Shown piece after piece: positions 7,479-14,133 of a DNA stretch of 23,030 nt. Origin of the DNA: Archaeoglobus sp. (GTDB lineage Archaea; Halobacteriota; Archaeoglobi; Archaeoglobales; Archaeoglobaceae); assembly GCA_003978865.1 (NCBI GenBank), contig QNXS01000057.1, positions 1-23,030 of the forward strand, in the 5' to 3' direction. How positions within the stretch are numbered: position 1 is the stretch's first letter; the number at the start of each line of letters is the position of its first letter. The notes beneath the pieces are model-generated. The model worked only from the letters and a program-made list of their open reading frames with translations, had not been told where the DNA came from and ran no database searches. The position numbers were made by a program, and so were the translations under genes.

Positions 7479-8297
7479 TTACTTGTGAACGAAAACAGGT
7501 ACTCTTGCTCTTCTTGTCACGACATCGGTTGTACTGCCAAGAATTACACCTTCTATGAAGCTAAGACCTCTTGATGCCATTGCAATCATTGTAGCATTTT
7601 CCTCCTCCGCCGTTTTGAGTATTACTTTGTGTGGTGTACCTCTTTTTATTAGCAGTTTAACATCTATTCCCGCATTTCTTAACTCCTCTTTAATTTCATC
7701 AAGAACTCTTAACTCCGCACTTTCGCTTCCTTCCTCAACGTGCAACAGAACTACATTTCTTCCTCCAGCAATGGCTCCCGCCTTTACATATTCTACAACT
7801 TTGGATGAGTGTTCAGATAGGTCGTGAGCATACAGTATCTTTTTGAACATTCTAAAATTACTTTTCCCCTTCACTAACAGCACAGGTCTGTCAGCTTTTC
7901 TTATAACACCCTCACTAACACTTCCCAATAAGATTTCCTTCAATCTGCTTTTTCCTCTCGAAGCCACCATTATCAAAGATGCATTCTCCTTTTTCGCGGC
8001 TTCAACTATCTCACCGACTGGATCTCCTACCGGTATCGGGTAAACAAATTTAGCTTTTACTCCACACTTCTCAGCTTTCTTTACGAGATCTTCAAGCTCT
8101 TTTACACTCTCTTCCTCCTGCATTTCTACCCATGCATCTATGTCAAAGCCCGCAACCGCTCCAAACTTGGTTATGTTTATCACTCTGATAAAGATTGCTT
8201 CTTCCATTCCAGCTTTTTTTAACTCATCAAGATAGCTCAGTGTTGAAAGCGAATATTCTGAGAAATCTACAGCAATCATTACTTTCCTGAAACACAT
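7479..8297 (-). CDS. Universal stress protein, tandem UspA domains
   Basis: The 272-residue protein has two UspA (Rossmann-like alpha/beta) domains, about 1-143 and 148-272. Each begins with the typical first strand and Asp (KVMIAVDFSEYS, KKILYAHDLSEHS). Each ends with the phosphate-loop region (MVASRGKSRLKEILLGS, MAMASRGLSFIEGVILGS) followed by a final strand, RPVLLVKG or VPVFVHK. The consensus nucleotide motif is G-x2-G-x9-G-S/T. Here the second Gly is Arg in domain 1 and Phe in domain 2, so ATP binding may be weakened or altered. Its exact stress role cannot be told from sequence. A TATA-like element at 8316-8324, 23-27 bp before the ATG, suggests its own, nearly leaderless transcript. Confidence 0.93.
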   Translation of the reverse strand: MCFRKVMIAVDFSEYSLSTLSYLDELKKAGMEEAIFIRVINITKFGAVAGFDIDAWVEMQEEESVKELEDLVKKAEKCGVKAKFVYPIPVGDPVGEIVEAAKKENASLIMVASRGKSRLKEILLGSVSEGVIRKADRPVLLVKGKSNFRMFKKILYAHDLSEHSSKVVEYVKAGAIAGGRNVVLLHVEEGSESAELRVLDEIKEELRNAGIDVKLLIKRGTPHKVILKTAEEENATMIAMASRGLSFIEGVILGSTTDVVTRRARVPVFVHK

Positions 8298-8315
8298 ACC
8301 TGCTGGTGATTTTTC

Positions 8316-8324
8316 AAATATTAA
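8316..8324 (-). promoter_or_regulatory. TATA box of the universal stress protein gene
   Basis: The minus strand reads CTTAATATTTG here, preceded by an A-rich BRE-like stretch, about 23-25 bp ahead of the ATG at 8297. This predicts a leaderless transcript. Confidence 0.45.
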
Positions 8325-8372
8325 GTTTTTGTGGAATAGCTATGCTCTTAATAACATCATATACATCTAAAA

Positions 8373-8424
8373 TTATTCAAGTTATTCAAGCTTAAATTAA
8401 AATATAGCTTAAAATTAAAATATA
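8373..8424. repeat. 9-bp and 18-bp tandem duplications
   Basis: The 9-mer ttattcaag is duplicated exactly at 8373-8381 and 8382-8390. It is followed by two near-identical 17-18 bp units built on aaattaaaatata (8394-8406 and 8412-8424), each preceded by agctt. The array fills the gap between L10e and the stress protein gene, downstream of L10e. Confidence 0.75.
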
Positions 8425-8437
8425 AATAAACATGCAG

Positions 8438-8965
8438 TCAAACTTTACCCTTTAACAGTTCCTTGCCCTCTTCCACTACTATTCTACAGGGTGTTGGCAT
8501 CTTCTGAGATGCCCTGTTCAAAGCAGTTTTGGCAATTTCAAAGAATTCCGGCTTTGTCCATATACTCATTATCTTAGTTCCGGGAAAAACCCTTGCTGCT
8601 AAGCCAACAGGTTTTCCAAACGCAGCCCTCATTCCCTGTGAAATTCTGTCGGCTCCAGCACCAACAGCCATTCTATGCTCTCTCAGTATATGGTGTGGAT
8701 ATATCCTAACTTTTAGAAAGTAATTACTGCTTCCAGCCCTTCTTGATATGAATTTGTTTGCCACTATACGTGCTGCTTCAAGTGCCGTATCTCTCACTTG
8801 AACGCCTTCTTCTGCCACAAGCGTCAGCTTTATAGGAAACTCCGCTTTTTTGTTGCCCATCTCAAATTGCCTCAGTCTTATTCCGGGTACTCCATCAATA
8901 TACTCTTTTCTTGTGTAAGGTCTCTCCAGTCTTCTGAACATTCTTGCTGGTTTTTTTGCCAACAT
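8438..8965 (-). CDS. rpl10e: 50S ribosomal protein L10e (uL16 family)
   Basis: L10e is the archaeal/eukaryotic counterpart of bacterial L16 and sits near the A site and the central protuberance of the large subunit. The sequence is a clear family member: KKPARMFRRLERPYTRKEYIDG at the N-terminus, then VRIYPHHILREHRM and the conserved GAGADRISQGMRAAFGKPVG loop, ending with the basic helix and strands. At 175 residues it has normal length. I chose the ATG at 8965, downstream of GGAGGTG; a TTG two codons later is also possible and would place the first residues at AKKPARM. It has its own promoter with the TATA box over the stop codon of the Yip1-type gene upstream, a predicted leader of about 33 nt and a small palindrome between TATA and the predicted start. 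Confidence 0.97.
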   Translation of the reverse strand: MLAKKPARMFRRLERPYTRKEYIDGVPGIRLRQFEMGNKKAEFPIKLTLVAEEGVQVRDTALEAARIVANKFISRRAGSSNYFLKVRIYPHHILREHRMAVGAGADRISQGMRAAFGKPVGLAARVFPGTKIMSIWTKPEFFEIAKTALNRASQKMPTPCRIVVEEGKELLKGKV

Positions 8966-9009
8966 CAACACCTCCTAATTCAGGTGAATTCCAGTTAAAT
9001 GACACTTCC

Positions 9010-9036
9010 AGCCTTTGAGGCTATTTAAACGTTCCC
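9010..9036 (-). promoter_or_regulatory. L10e promoter overlapping the upstream stop codon
   Basis: The minus strand reads GGAACG followed by TTTAAATAG (9021-9029), a strong BRE plus TATA. The last three bases are the TAG stop of the upstream membrane protein gene. Immediately downstream, AGCCT-TTG-AGGCT in top-strand orientation (9010-9022) forms an inverted repeat between TATA and the expected start near 8998. Confidence 0.65.
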
Positions 9037-9677
9037 CCCGAAACACTGAAAGACCTGTAAAGCAGACCCAATATTGCCAGAATTAAAAGTGCTACTGTAA
9101 ATATGGCTGAAACTATTGTTGCATGTTTGTCATTCAGATTCCTTGCATTTTTTATACCGTACTTCCAAAACAGAAACTGCCATGCAAGCACTGCCAGACT
9201 GAGTATTGAATTTGCTGTGTAAAATACACTGTTCTGTAAAGCTGAAATTCCAATTAGCTCAACTAACTTTGCTTCGTTTATCGCTATGTAGCATTTAAAC
9301 GGAAAAACAACTATTGATGGTATAAAAGAATAAGCCACAACTTTAACAGTGTCTCTGAACTTTCCTTTACCTCCAAAAATGGATGATAAAGCAAAAAGAA
9401 TTGCTGAATCTACAATCCAGCTGATGATGACTGACAGCGGTGCAAACACGATTGAAAGTCTTACAAGCTGTGAAGCTGCTCTCGCAACTTCCAAATTTTT
9501 TTTCATCAAGGTTATGTATACTGCACGGGAAAGAGGTTTTGAGGTTATGTAAGCATTTACTGCTGTCAGAATCGATGCAACAATTACGACAGTTAAACCT
9601 CTCCAAATTGCTCTGTTCTGTTTAACCTCATCCCTAAGAAAGTTATCTGGATTAAAAAGTAAATCAAAGACACCCAT
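9021..9677 (-). CDS. Yip1-domain multi-pass membrane protein
   Basis: This is an integral membrane protein of about 218 residues with roughly five hydrophobic segments. It opens with FDLLFNPDNFLRDE, the soluble lead-in typical of prokaryotic Yip1-domain proteins, followed by segments around GLTVVIVASILTAV, IVFAPLSVIISWIV, ILFALSSIFGG, SILSLAVLAWQFLFW and a C-terminal IVSAIFTVALLILAIL. The FRDTVKVVAYSFIPS region is also typical. Prokaryotic members have no established function. The frame opens at 9716, but a TATA-like element at 9727-9735 predicts transcription starting near 9705, downstream of that codon. I therefore prefer the ATG at 9677. It is divergent from pyrB and shares the promoter gap. 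Confidence 0.75.
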   Translation of the reverse strand: MGVFDLLFNPDNFLRDEVKQNRAIWRGLTVVIVASILTAVNAYITSKPLSRAVYITLMKKNLEVARAASQLVRLSIVFAPLSVIISWIVDSAILFALSSIFGGKGKFRDTVKVVAYSFIPSIVVFPFKCYIAINEAKLVELIGISALQNSVFYTANSILSLAVLAWQFLFWKYGIKNARNLNDKHATIVSAIFTVALLILAILGLLYRSFSVSGGTFK

Positions 9678-9726
9678 AAAATACCCAGACAGCAGAAAGT
9701 TATTAACTTTATCCATATCTAAACAT

Positions 9727-9735
9727 CTTTATACA
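9727..9735. promoter_or_regulatory. Shared bidirectional TATA element, pyrB / Yip1-type gene
   Basis: The plus strand CTTTATACA places a start near 9756, three bases before the pyrB ATG, predicting a leaderless pyrB transcript. The minus strand TGTATAAAG places a start near 9705, giving the membrane protein gene a leader of about 28 nt from its ATG at 9677. I see no second TATA box in the gap. Confidence 0.5.
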
Positions 9736-9739
9736 CAAC

Positions 9740-9752
9740 CAAACACAGTTTG
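9740..9752. promoter_or_regulatory. Palindrome between TATA and start of pyrB
   Basis: CAAAC-ACA-GTTTG is a perfect 5-bp inverted repeat ending seven bases before the pyrB ATG, in the usual place for an archaeal repressor operator. The arms are short, so chance is a real alternative. Confidence 0.3.
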
Positions 9753-9758
9753 TGGACG

Positions 9759-10679
9759 ATGAGGTTCAAGCATTTAATTTCAATAGATGATCTTTCCAGA
9801 GACGATGTGGAATACATACTCAACCTCGCAGAGAAGTTCCTTAGAATAGCTAAAGGAGAAGAAAGAGCTACACCACTTGAGGGAAAACTACTTGCAAACC
9901 TGTTTTTTGAGCCATCAACGAGGACAAGAATGAGTTTTGAAGTTGCAATGAAGAGACTTGGTGGAGAAGTAATAAATATGACAGCGCAGGAAGCAAGCAG
10001 TGTTGCAAAGGGAGAAACTCTTGCAGATACAATAAAAGTTGTTTCTAAGTATGCAGATGTAATAGTTCTCAGGCATCCCCTCGAAGGGGCGGCAAGATTT
10101 GCCGCTGAACACTCTGATGTGCCAGTTATAAACGCAGGAGATGGAGCGGGTCAGCATCCAACTCAAACTCTGCTCGATCTGTATACAATAAAAAAAGAAT
10201 CAAATCTTAAAGGTTTAAAAATAGCTCTGATGGGTGATCTAAAATATTCGAGAACTGTACACTCTCTGATAAAAGCTCTAACTCTTTTTAATGCTAAAAT
10301 TTACCTCATAAGTCCCCCATCCCTTGCCCTACCTGAAGAATTTCTTGAGGAAGTAAGGAGCATGACAGATGTTGAAGAGGTCAATCTCGAGGATGTAATA
10401 CGCGATATAGATGTACTTTATGTGACAAGAATACAGAAAGAAAGATTTCCGGATGAGGAAGAATACTTCAAGGTAGCAGGAAGTTATAAAGTTGATGCAG
10501 AAATTCTAAAAAAAGCAAAGAAAAACATGATAGTAATGCATCCTCTACCGAGAGTTGATGAAATAGATGTATCCGTGGATGAAACTCACTATGCAAAGTA
10601 CTTTCAGCAAACATTCTACGGAGTTCCAGTAAGAATGGCAATACTATACGAGTTACTTTTAGAAAAATTTGAAATTTGA
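9759..10679 (+). CDS. pyrB: Aspartate carbamoyltransferase, catalytic subunit
   Basis: PyrB condenses carbamoyl phosphate and L-aspartate to N-carbamoyl-aspartate, the first committed step of pyrimidine synthesis. The carbamoyl-phosphate site STRTR lies in FFEPSTRTRMSFE (about residues 50-62), with HPTQTLLDLYTI, the aspartate-loop region TRIQKERFPDEEEY, and HPLPRVDEI near the C-terminus. The length of 306 residues is normal. The ATG at 9759 gives the usual MRFKHLISIDDL start; the frame itself opens nine bases earlier at a TTG. The TATA element predicts a leaderless mRNA. PyrI follows after 9 bp, so this is an allosterically controlled, E. coli-like c6r6-type enzyme with CTP feedback expected. 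Confidence 0.98.
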   Translation: MRFKHLISIDDLSRDDVEYILNLAEKFLRIAKGEERATPLEGKLLANLFFEPSTRTRMSFEVAMKRLGGEVINMTAQEASSVAKGETLADTIKVVSKYADVIVLRHPLEGAARFAAEHSDVPVINAGDGAGQHPTQTLLDLYTIKKESNLKGLKIALMGDLKYSRTVHSLIKALTLFNAKIYLISPPSLALPEEFLEEVRSMTDVEEVNLEDVIRDIDVLYVTRIQKERFPDEEEYFKVAGSYKVDAEILKKAKKNMIVMHPLPRVDEIDVSVDETHYAKYFQQTFYGVPVRMAILYELLLEKFEI

Positions 10680-10688
10680 GGTGATACT

Positions 10689-11162
10689 ATGGACTCTGCA
10701 AAAGAAGGTAGCTTAGCTGTAAGCAAAATCAAGTGCGGAACGGTTATAGACCATATAAATGCAGGAAAGGCTTTGCTTGTTCTAAGAATACTCGGAATTA
10801 AACCGGGATGCAGTGAAAGAGTTCTTATAGCTATGAATGTTCCAAGCAAAAAAATGGGAAAAAAGGATATAGTAAAGGTTGAGGGAAAATACATAGGAGA
10901 AAAAGAGCTTGATAGAATAGCTTTAATTTCCCCAAATGCAACAATTAACCTAATTGATGAGTACGAAGTCAGTGAAAAGAGAAGAGTTGAACTACCATCA
11001 ACTGTTGAAGGGATTCTTACATGTCCAAATAAAAATTGTATAACTAACAGCAAAGAACCAATAAAAAGTAAATTCCATATAAGAAGAAGTGGAGAAAGTG
11101 TTAGGGCGGTATGTCACTACTGTGGCAGAAAAATATACGAACTTGACAAGTACGTTGTTTAA
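10689..11162 (+). CDS. pyrI: Aspartate carbamoyltransferase, regulatory subunit
   Basis: PyrI binds CTP/ATP and tunes the catalytic trimers of PyrB. The N-terminal allosteric domain begins VSKIKCGTVIDHINAGKALLVLRILGI, including the segment that contacts nucleotide. The C-terminal zinc domain carries four Cys as CPNKNC (residues 112 and 117) and CHYC (142 and 145), the family zinc ligands, which hold the contact with PyrB. The length of 157 residues is normal. GAGGTGAT, overlapping the pyrB stop, is a clear ribosome-binding site for the ATG at 10689. It is the last gene of the pyrBI operon and is followed by an A+T-rich gap and tRNA-Ile. Confidence 0.98.
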   Translation: MDSAKEGSLAVSKIKCGTVIDHINAGKALLVLRILGIKPGCSERVLIAMNVPSKKMGKKDIVKVEGKYIGEKELDRIALISPNATINLIDEYEVSEKRRVELPSTVEGILTCPNKNCITNSKEPIKSKFHIRRSGESVRAVCHYCGRKIYELDKYVV

Positions 11163-11294
11163 TGTTTAATGTGAATAAATCCTGAATTACAAACCAGTTC
11201 TAATATTACAACCAAGCTTCAACAAATCATTAAGCTAAGGGGGAAAATTGGCTTAAAAGAAGGGAACAAAATAGCAGAGCTAATCGTGTCTTTG

Positions 11295-11324
11295 ATGGTA
11301 AAAATAAAAATGGTAAAAATAAAA
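11295..11324. repeat. Exact 15-bp tandem duplication
   Basis: The unit atggtaaaaataaaa occurs twice without a spacer or mismatch at 11295-11309 and 11310-11324, in the non-coding gap upstream of tRNA-Ile. Confidence 0.85.
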
Positions 11325-11378
11325 CACTACTAAAGTCTTTAAGAAGGGATTTGCCGAATAATAGAAACACCAAAAACT

Positions 11379-11401
11379 TCATAAAACCCAGATGATCTGG
11401 G
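11379..11401 (+). promoter_or_regulatory. tRNA-Ile promoter with adjoining 15-bp palindrome
   Basis: The TATA-like TCATAAAA (11379-11386) lies about 25 bp before the tRNA 5' end, as expected for archaeal tRNA genes. It is followed at once by CCCAGAT-G-ATCTGGG (11387-11401), a perfect inverted repeat with 7-bp arms that fills most of the space between TATA and the tRNA. Confidence 0.6.
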
Positions 11402-11408
11402 TAAGATA

Positions 11409-11483
11409 GGGCCCGTGGCTCAGCTTGGTTAGAGCGCTCGCCTGATAAGCGAGAGGTCCGGGGTTCAAACCCCCGCGGGCCCA
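11409..11483 (+). tRNA. tRNA-Ile (anticodon GAT)
   Basis: The 75-nt gene folds fully. The acceptor GGGCCCG pairs with CGGGCCC, the D arm is GCTC/GAGC, and the anticodon stem CTCGC/GCGAG encloses the loop CTGATAA with anticodon GAT. The variable region is AGGTC, the T arm is CGGGG/CCCCG around TTCAAAC, and the discriminator base is A. CCA is not encoded and no intron is present. All stems are nearly pure G-C in a genome of about 40% G+C, which points to a hyperthermophile. It starts with A37 in the position that KEOPS (see pcc1) modifies to t6A in ANN-decoding tRNAs. Confidence 0.98.
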
Positions 11484-11489
11484 TATAAC

Positions 11490-11496
11490 GTTTTTG
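11490..11496 (+). terminator. T-run terminator of tRNA-Ile
   Basis: A run of five T (11491-11495) begins eight bases after the tRNA 3' end, the usual form of an archaeal intrinsic terminator. Confidence 0.6.
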
Positions 11497-11513
11497 CCTG
11501 CTTCAACTCTAAA

Positions 11514-11615
11514 TCAATCTACTTTCTTCTCTCTCCTAACTCTTTCAGCGTAATCTATCGCTGCATCAAAACCAAAATTTTTAAATGCAATGCAAGCAAT
11601 CATACCACGATGCAT
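11514..11615 (-). pseudogene. 33-codon gene remnant, possibly the C-terminus of a tyrosine/dual-specificity phosphatase-like protein
   Basis: Read leftward from the ATG at 11613-11615 this gives HRGMIACIAFKNFGFDAAI followed by DYAERVRREKKVD and TGA. In-frame sense codons continue upstream (…FQILCE) only to a TAA nine codons before the ATG. The composition and the helix-G-F-D-helix pattern look like genuine protein, not noise. The layout, a Cys, then Arg-Gly, then a hydrophobic helix and an AI-x2-A-x-R-V-R helix, resembles the segment after the C-x5-R loop of dual-specificity phosphatases. Most of such a protein would be missing, so I call it a fragment. A real 33-residue small protein is possible. 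The family suggestion is weak. Confidence 0.4.
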
Positions 11616-11659
11616 CTCACACAGAATTTGAAACTTGATTTATCTGCTACAGTAGTTTG

Positions 11660-11687
11660 CTATTTTAGCTGGAGCTTTAGCTATTTT
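11660..11687. promoter_or_regulatory. Repeated gctatttt/agct motif ahead of the aromatic operon
   Basis: The 8-mer gctatttt occurs at 11660-11667 and 11680-11687, 20 bp apart (two helical turns). The bases between carry three AGCT motifs in an imperfect palindrome. The element ends 49 bp before the first gene of the aromatic operon and could be a regulator site. Confidence 0.3.
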
Positions 11688-11736
11688 GGTTTCTAAATTG
11701 TTTTTTTAAGTAGGTTCCCATTTAGGGGGTGTCTCT

Positions 11737-12528
11737 ATGCTTGATGTTGGCAAAAAAAGGCGTTTGAGAAGGATTATGCCCGAAGAAAAAACATTGATAG
11801 TACCAATGGACCACGGGGTCAGCTGTCCAGTAGAAGGAATTAATAAAATAGACAGCATACTTAAAAAGATAGATCGCTTAGCAGATGCTGTAGTTTTACA
11901 CAAGGGTGCTGTCAAGAACTCAAAATACATAGAGTCCATGGACACAGCTTTGATAGTTCATCTCAGTGGATCAACACACTACCATGCCAACGACAAAGTT
12001 CTCGTTTGCTCTGTTGAGAAAGCAGTATCTCTTGGAGCTGACGGTGTCAGCATTCACGTGAACATAGGAAGTAACAATGAATGCGAACAGTTGAGAGATG
12101 CCGGAATTATTTCCGAAATATGCGACAGTTACGGAATGCCACTACTGGCAATGATGTATCCGAGGGGTAAAAACGTTGAAGTTAACACTGAAAGCGTCAA
12201 ACATGCTGTGCGAGTAGGATACGAGCTTGGAGCCGATATAGTAAAGACTTGCTACACCGGAACTGCCGAAAGTTTTGCAGAGGTTGTTGAATACTGCGAC
12301 GTACCTGTTGTTGTTGCAGGAGGCAGTAAGAAAAGTTTAGAGGAGCTTCTTGAGGAGGTTAGATGTGCAGTACTCGCAGGAGCTTCCGGAGTCGCAGTAG
12401 GAAGGAACGTATTTCAGGCTGAAAAACCAGAGGAGATAGTAAAAAATTTAAGACGTGTGATACATAATAGCACAACCAAAATGGAGGTCCTTTATGAAGG
12501 AAATCTGGCTGTTGACAAAGGGAGATAA
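11737..12528 (+). CDS. aroA': 2-amino-3,7-dideoxy-D-threo-hept-6-ulosonate (ADTH) synthase
   Basis: This DhnA/class I aldolase-type enzyme makes ADTH from 6-deoxy-5-ketofructose 1-phosphate and aspartate semialdehyde, the archaeal entry to shikimate that bypasses DAHP. Signatures are IVPMDHGVSCP (Asp-His-Gly near residue 25), VVLHKGAV, MMYPRG with the catalytic Tyr, and ADIVKTCYTG, whose Lys forms the Schiff base. The ending VVVAGGSK…GVAVGRNVFQ binds phosphate. It has 263 residues. The ATG at 11737 follows AGGGGGTG with 5-nt spacing. It overlaps the next gene by 35 bp and is first in the aromatic operon. The close paralogue, DhnA-type fructose-bisphosphate aldolase, is excluded mainly by the adjacent 3-dehydroquinate synthase II. 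Confidence 0.93.
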   Translation: MLDVGKKRRLRRIMPEEKTLIVPMDHGVSCPVEGINKIDSILKKIDRLADAVVLHKGAVKNSKYIESMDTALIVHLSGSTHYHANDKVLVCSVEKAVSLGADGVSIHVNIGSNNECEQLRDAGIISEICDSYGMPLLAMMYPRGKNVEVNTESVKHAVRVGYELGADIVKTCYTGTAESFAEVVEYCDVPVVVAGGSKKSLEELLEEVRCAVLAGASGVAVGRNVFQAEKPEEIVKNLRRVIHNSTTKMEVLYEGNLAVDKGR

Positions 12529-13513
12529 CTGGAACGAAGTAAAGGAGCAGGTAAAAGATGCAATAGAGATAGGCTTCACGGGAGTTGTTGTTGATGAAGC
12601 CTACGCTGAGAAAGCTAAAAAACTTGGCAGAATCGGTGTTGTTGCAAGAAGAGGAATGAGGGGAAAGATAGACGGTAAAGATGCATACTTCATAAACATC
12701 ACATCTGCAGACGAGCAACTTAAAGCAATAGAGTTATCTTCAGATGCATCGTATCTTTTTCTCCAGTTCTCGGACTGGAGGATAATACCACTTGAAAATC
12801 TTATAGCAATGAAAAAGGGGGCGAGATTGATTGCGGAAGTAAAGAGTCTTGATGATGCTAATGTTGTTCTAACAACCCTCGAAAAAGGAGCAGATGGCAT
12901 AGCTGTTAGCAGTGATGTTGGCAGGGAAGGTATGCTTGAGTTTTACAGAGCTGTTGCTGAGGAGGCGGGAAAACTCAATCTTAAAAGCGCTGTTATTGAA
13001 GAGGTGAGACCGCTCGGGGTTGGAGAAAGAGTGTGCGTAGATACTGTAACGATTATGAATGTTGGAGAGGGTATGCTCGTTGGAAGCAGTGCCGGATTCA
13101 TGTTTCTTGTTGGGAGTGAAAGTGAAGAAAGTGAGTACGTTGCATCCAGACCTTTCAGAGTTAACGCAGGTTGTGTTAGTGCTTACGTTAAGGTGGGAGA
13201 CAAAACAAAGTACTTAGCCGAACTTAAGGCAGGGGATGAGGTGGAAGTAATCAGACACGACGGAAACGTTAGGAAAAGCTATGTTGGCAGAGTAAAGATT
13301 GAAAGAAGACCTCTTGTTTTGATAAGAGCGAGGGCTGGAAATTACGAGGGAACGGTAATACTGCAGAATGCAGAAACGATAAAACTTGTTGCACCCGGTG
13401 GAAAGCACGTTTCCGTAGCGGAACTCAAGCCGGGAGATGAAGTGCTTGTTTGGCTCGGAAAGAAGGCAAGACACTTCGGAGTTGGAGTTGATGAGTACAT
13501 CATTGAAAAGTAG
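12494..13513 (+). CDS. aroB': 3-dehydroquinate synthase type II
   Basis: The enzyme deaminates and cyclises ADTH with NAD+ to 3-dehydroquinate, the second step of the archaeal shikimate entry. It is unrelated to bacterial AroB. The 339-residue protein shows the family start KEIWLLTKGDNWNEVKEQV, the LFLQFSDWRIIPLENLIA block, GVGERVCVDT, GMLVGSSAGFMFLVGSE and a C-terminal beta-rich domain with the repeated LKAGDEV / LKPGDEV pattern. The ATG at 12494 is preceded by GGAGGT with 5-nt spacing and lies inside the end of the ADTH synthase gene, pointing to translational coupling. The end overlaps aroD. Confidence 0.95.
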   Translation: MKEIWLLTKGDNWNEVKEQVKDAIEIGFTGVVVDEAYAEKAKKLGRIGVVARRGMRGKIDGKDAYFINITSADEQLKAIELSSDASYLFLQFSDWRIIPLENLIAMKKGARLIAEVKSLDDANVVLTTLEKGADGIAVSSDVGREGMLEFYRAVAEEAGKLNLKSAVIEEVRPLGVGERVCVDTVTIMNVGEGMLVGSSAGFMFLVGSESEESEYVASRPFRVNAGCVSAYVKVGDKTKYLAELKAGDEVEVIRHDGNVRKSYVGRVKIERRPLVLIRARAGNYEGTVILQNAETIKLVAPGGKHVSVAELKPGDEVLVWLGKKARHFGVGVDEYIIEK

Positions 13514-14117
13514 AAAAAGTAGAATAGTGATTTCAGCCAAAAGTATGGAGGAGGCAAGAAAAAACAAAGCTGATGTTGTGGAGTTTAGATTTGATTTGTT
13601 TTCATCCCTGCCACCGGTAGATGAAGTCAAGTCTATACATAAGCAGAAAATAATAACGGTTAGAAGAGTTGAGGATGGCGGAAAGTTTGAAGGGGATGAA
13701 ATTGAAAGACTTTCAATTTTTAAGAAGTATTCTTATTTGTTCGACTATGCTGATATTGAAGTTTATGCTGGAGAAGAGTTTTTTGATTTACCGTGCAAAA
13801 TAATAGAATCGTACCATAATTTCTCCAAAACACCTGATTTTAGAGAGCTCAAAGACATGATTGAGGGTAAAAGAGGAGATCTATTTAAGATTGCAGTTAT
13901 GGGGAGAGACAAAAAAGATGTACTTACAATAACAAAAATACTATGTGAGTACGATGGAGTTATAGCGTTCCTTATGGGTGAAATCTTCTCATTTACAAGA
14001 GTTCTTGCAGTTGCCCTTGGTTCTCCTTTCATTTACTGCTCGGCAAGTAGGGCTGTTGCACCCGGACAGTTGAGTGTAGAGGAAGCAAAAAAGGTTATCG
14101 AGATACTGGGGTTGTAA
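13491..14117 (+). CDS. aroD: 3-dehydroquinate dehydratase, type I
   Basis: AroD dehydrates 3-dehydroquinate to 3-dehydroshikimate by a Schiff-base mechanism. Substrate-binding Glu and Arg lie in VVEFRFDLF, the catalytic His in SYHNFSKTP, and the Schiff-base Lys in LFKIAVMG. The C-terminal SASRAVAPGQLSVEEA matches the substrate-clamping loop. At 208 residues it is on the short side for type I enzymes. I chose the ATG at 13491, which overlaps the preceding gene by 23 bp and follows GGAGTTGGAG. The frame opens earlier at 13437, but those 18 residues are only the overlap. The next gene begins 16 bp later. Confidence 0.94.
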   Translation: MSTSLKSRKSRIVISAKSMEEARKNKADVVEFRFDLFSSLPPVDEVKSIHKQKIITVRRVEDGGKFEGDEIERLSIFKKYSYLFDYADIEVYAGEEFFDLPCKIIESYHNFSKTPDFRELKDMIEGKRGDLFKIAVMGRDKKDVLTITKILCEYDGVIAFLMGEIFSFTRVLAVALGSPFIYCSASRAVAPGQLSVEEAKKVIEILGL

Positions 14118-14133
14118 AATTAGCTGGAAGAAC

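Larger units (their letters stand above)
11163..11408. other. Gap between pyrI and tRNA-Ile
   Basis: I see no convincing gene in these 246 bases. The segment holds an exact 15-bp tandem duplication (11295-11324), the tRNA promoter and a palindrome next to it. A minus-strand frame covering most of the gap and the tRNA is hydrophobic low-complexity sequence and is not credible as a protein. Confidence 0.6.

Noticed and set aside
11230..11484. 84-codon minus-strand frame across tRNA-Ile
   Set aside because: It begins with the GFEPRTSRL-type translation typical of a tRNA read backwards, and the rest is hydrophobic low-complexity sequence. It is a well-known false gene.
12359..12718. 119-codon minus-strand frame over the ADTH synthase/dehydroquinate synthase junction
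   Set aside because: It is antisense to two well-supported genes and its composition is that of a shadow frame.
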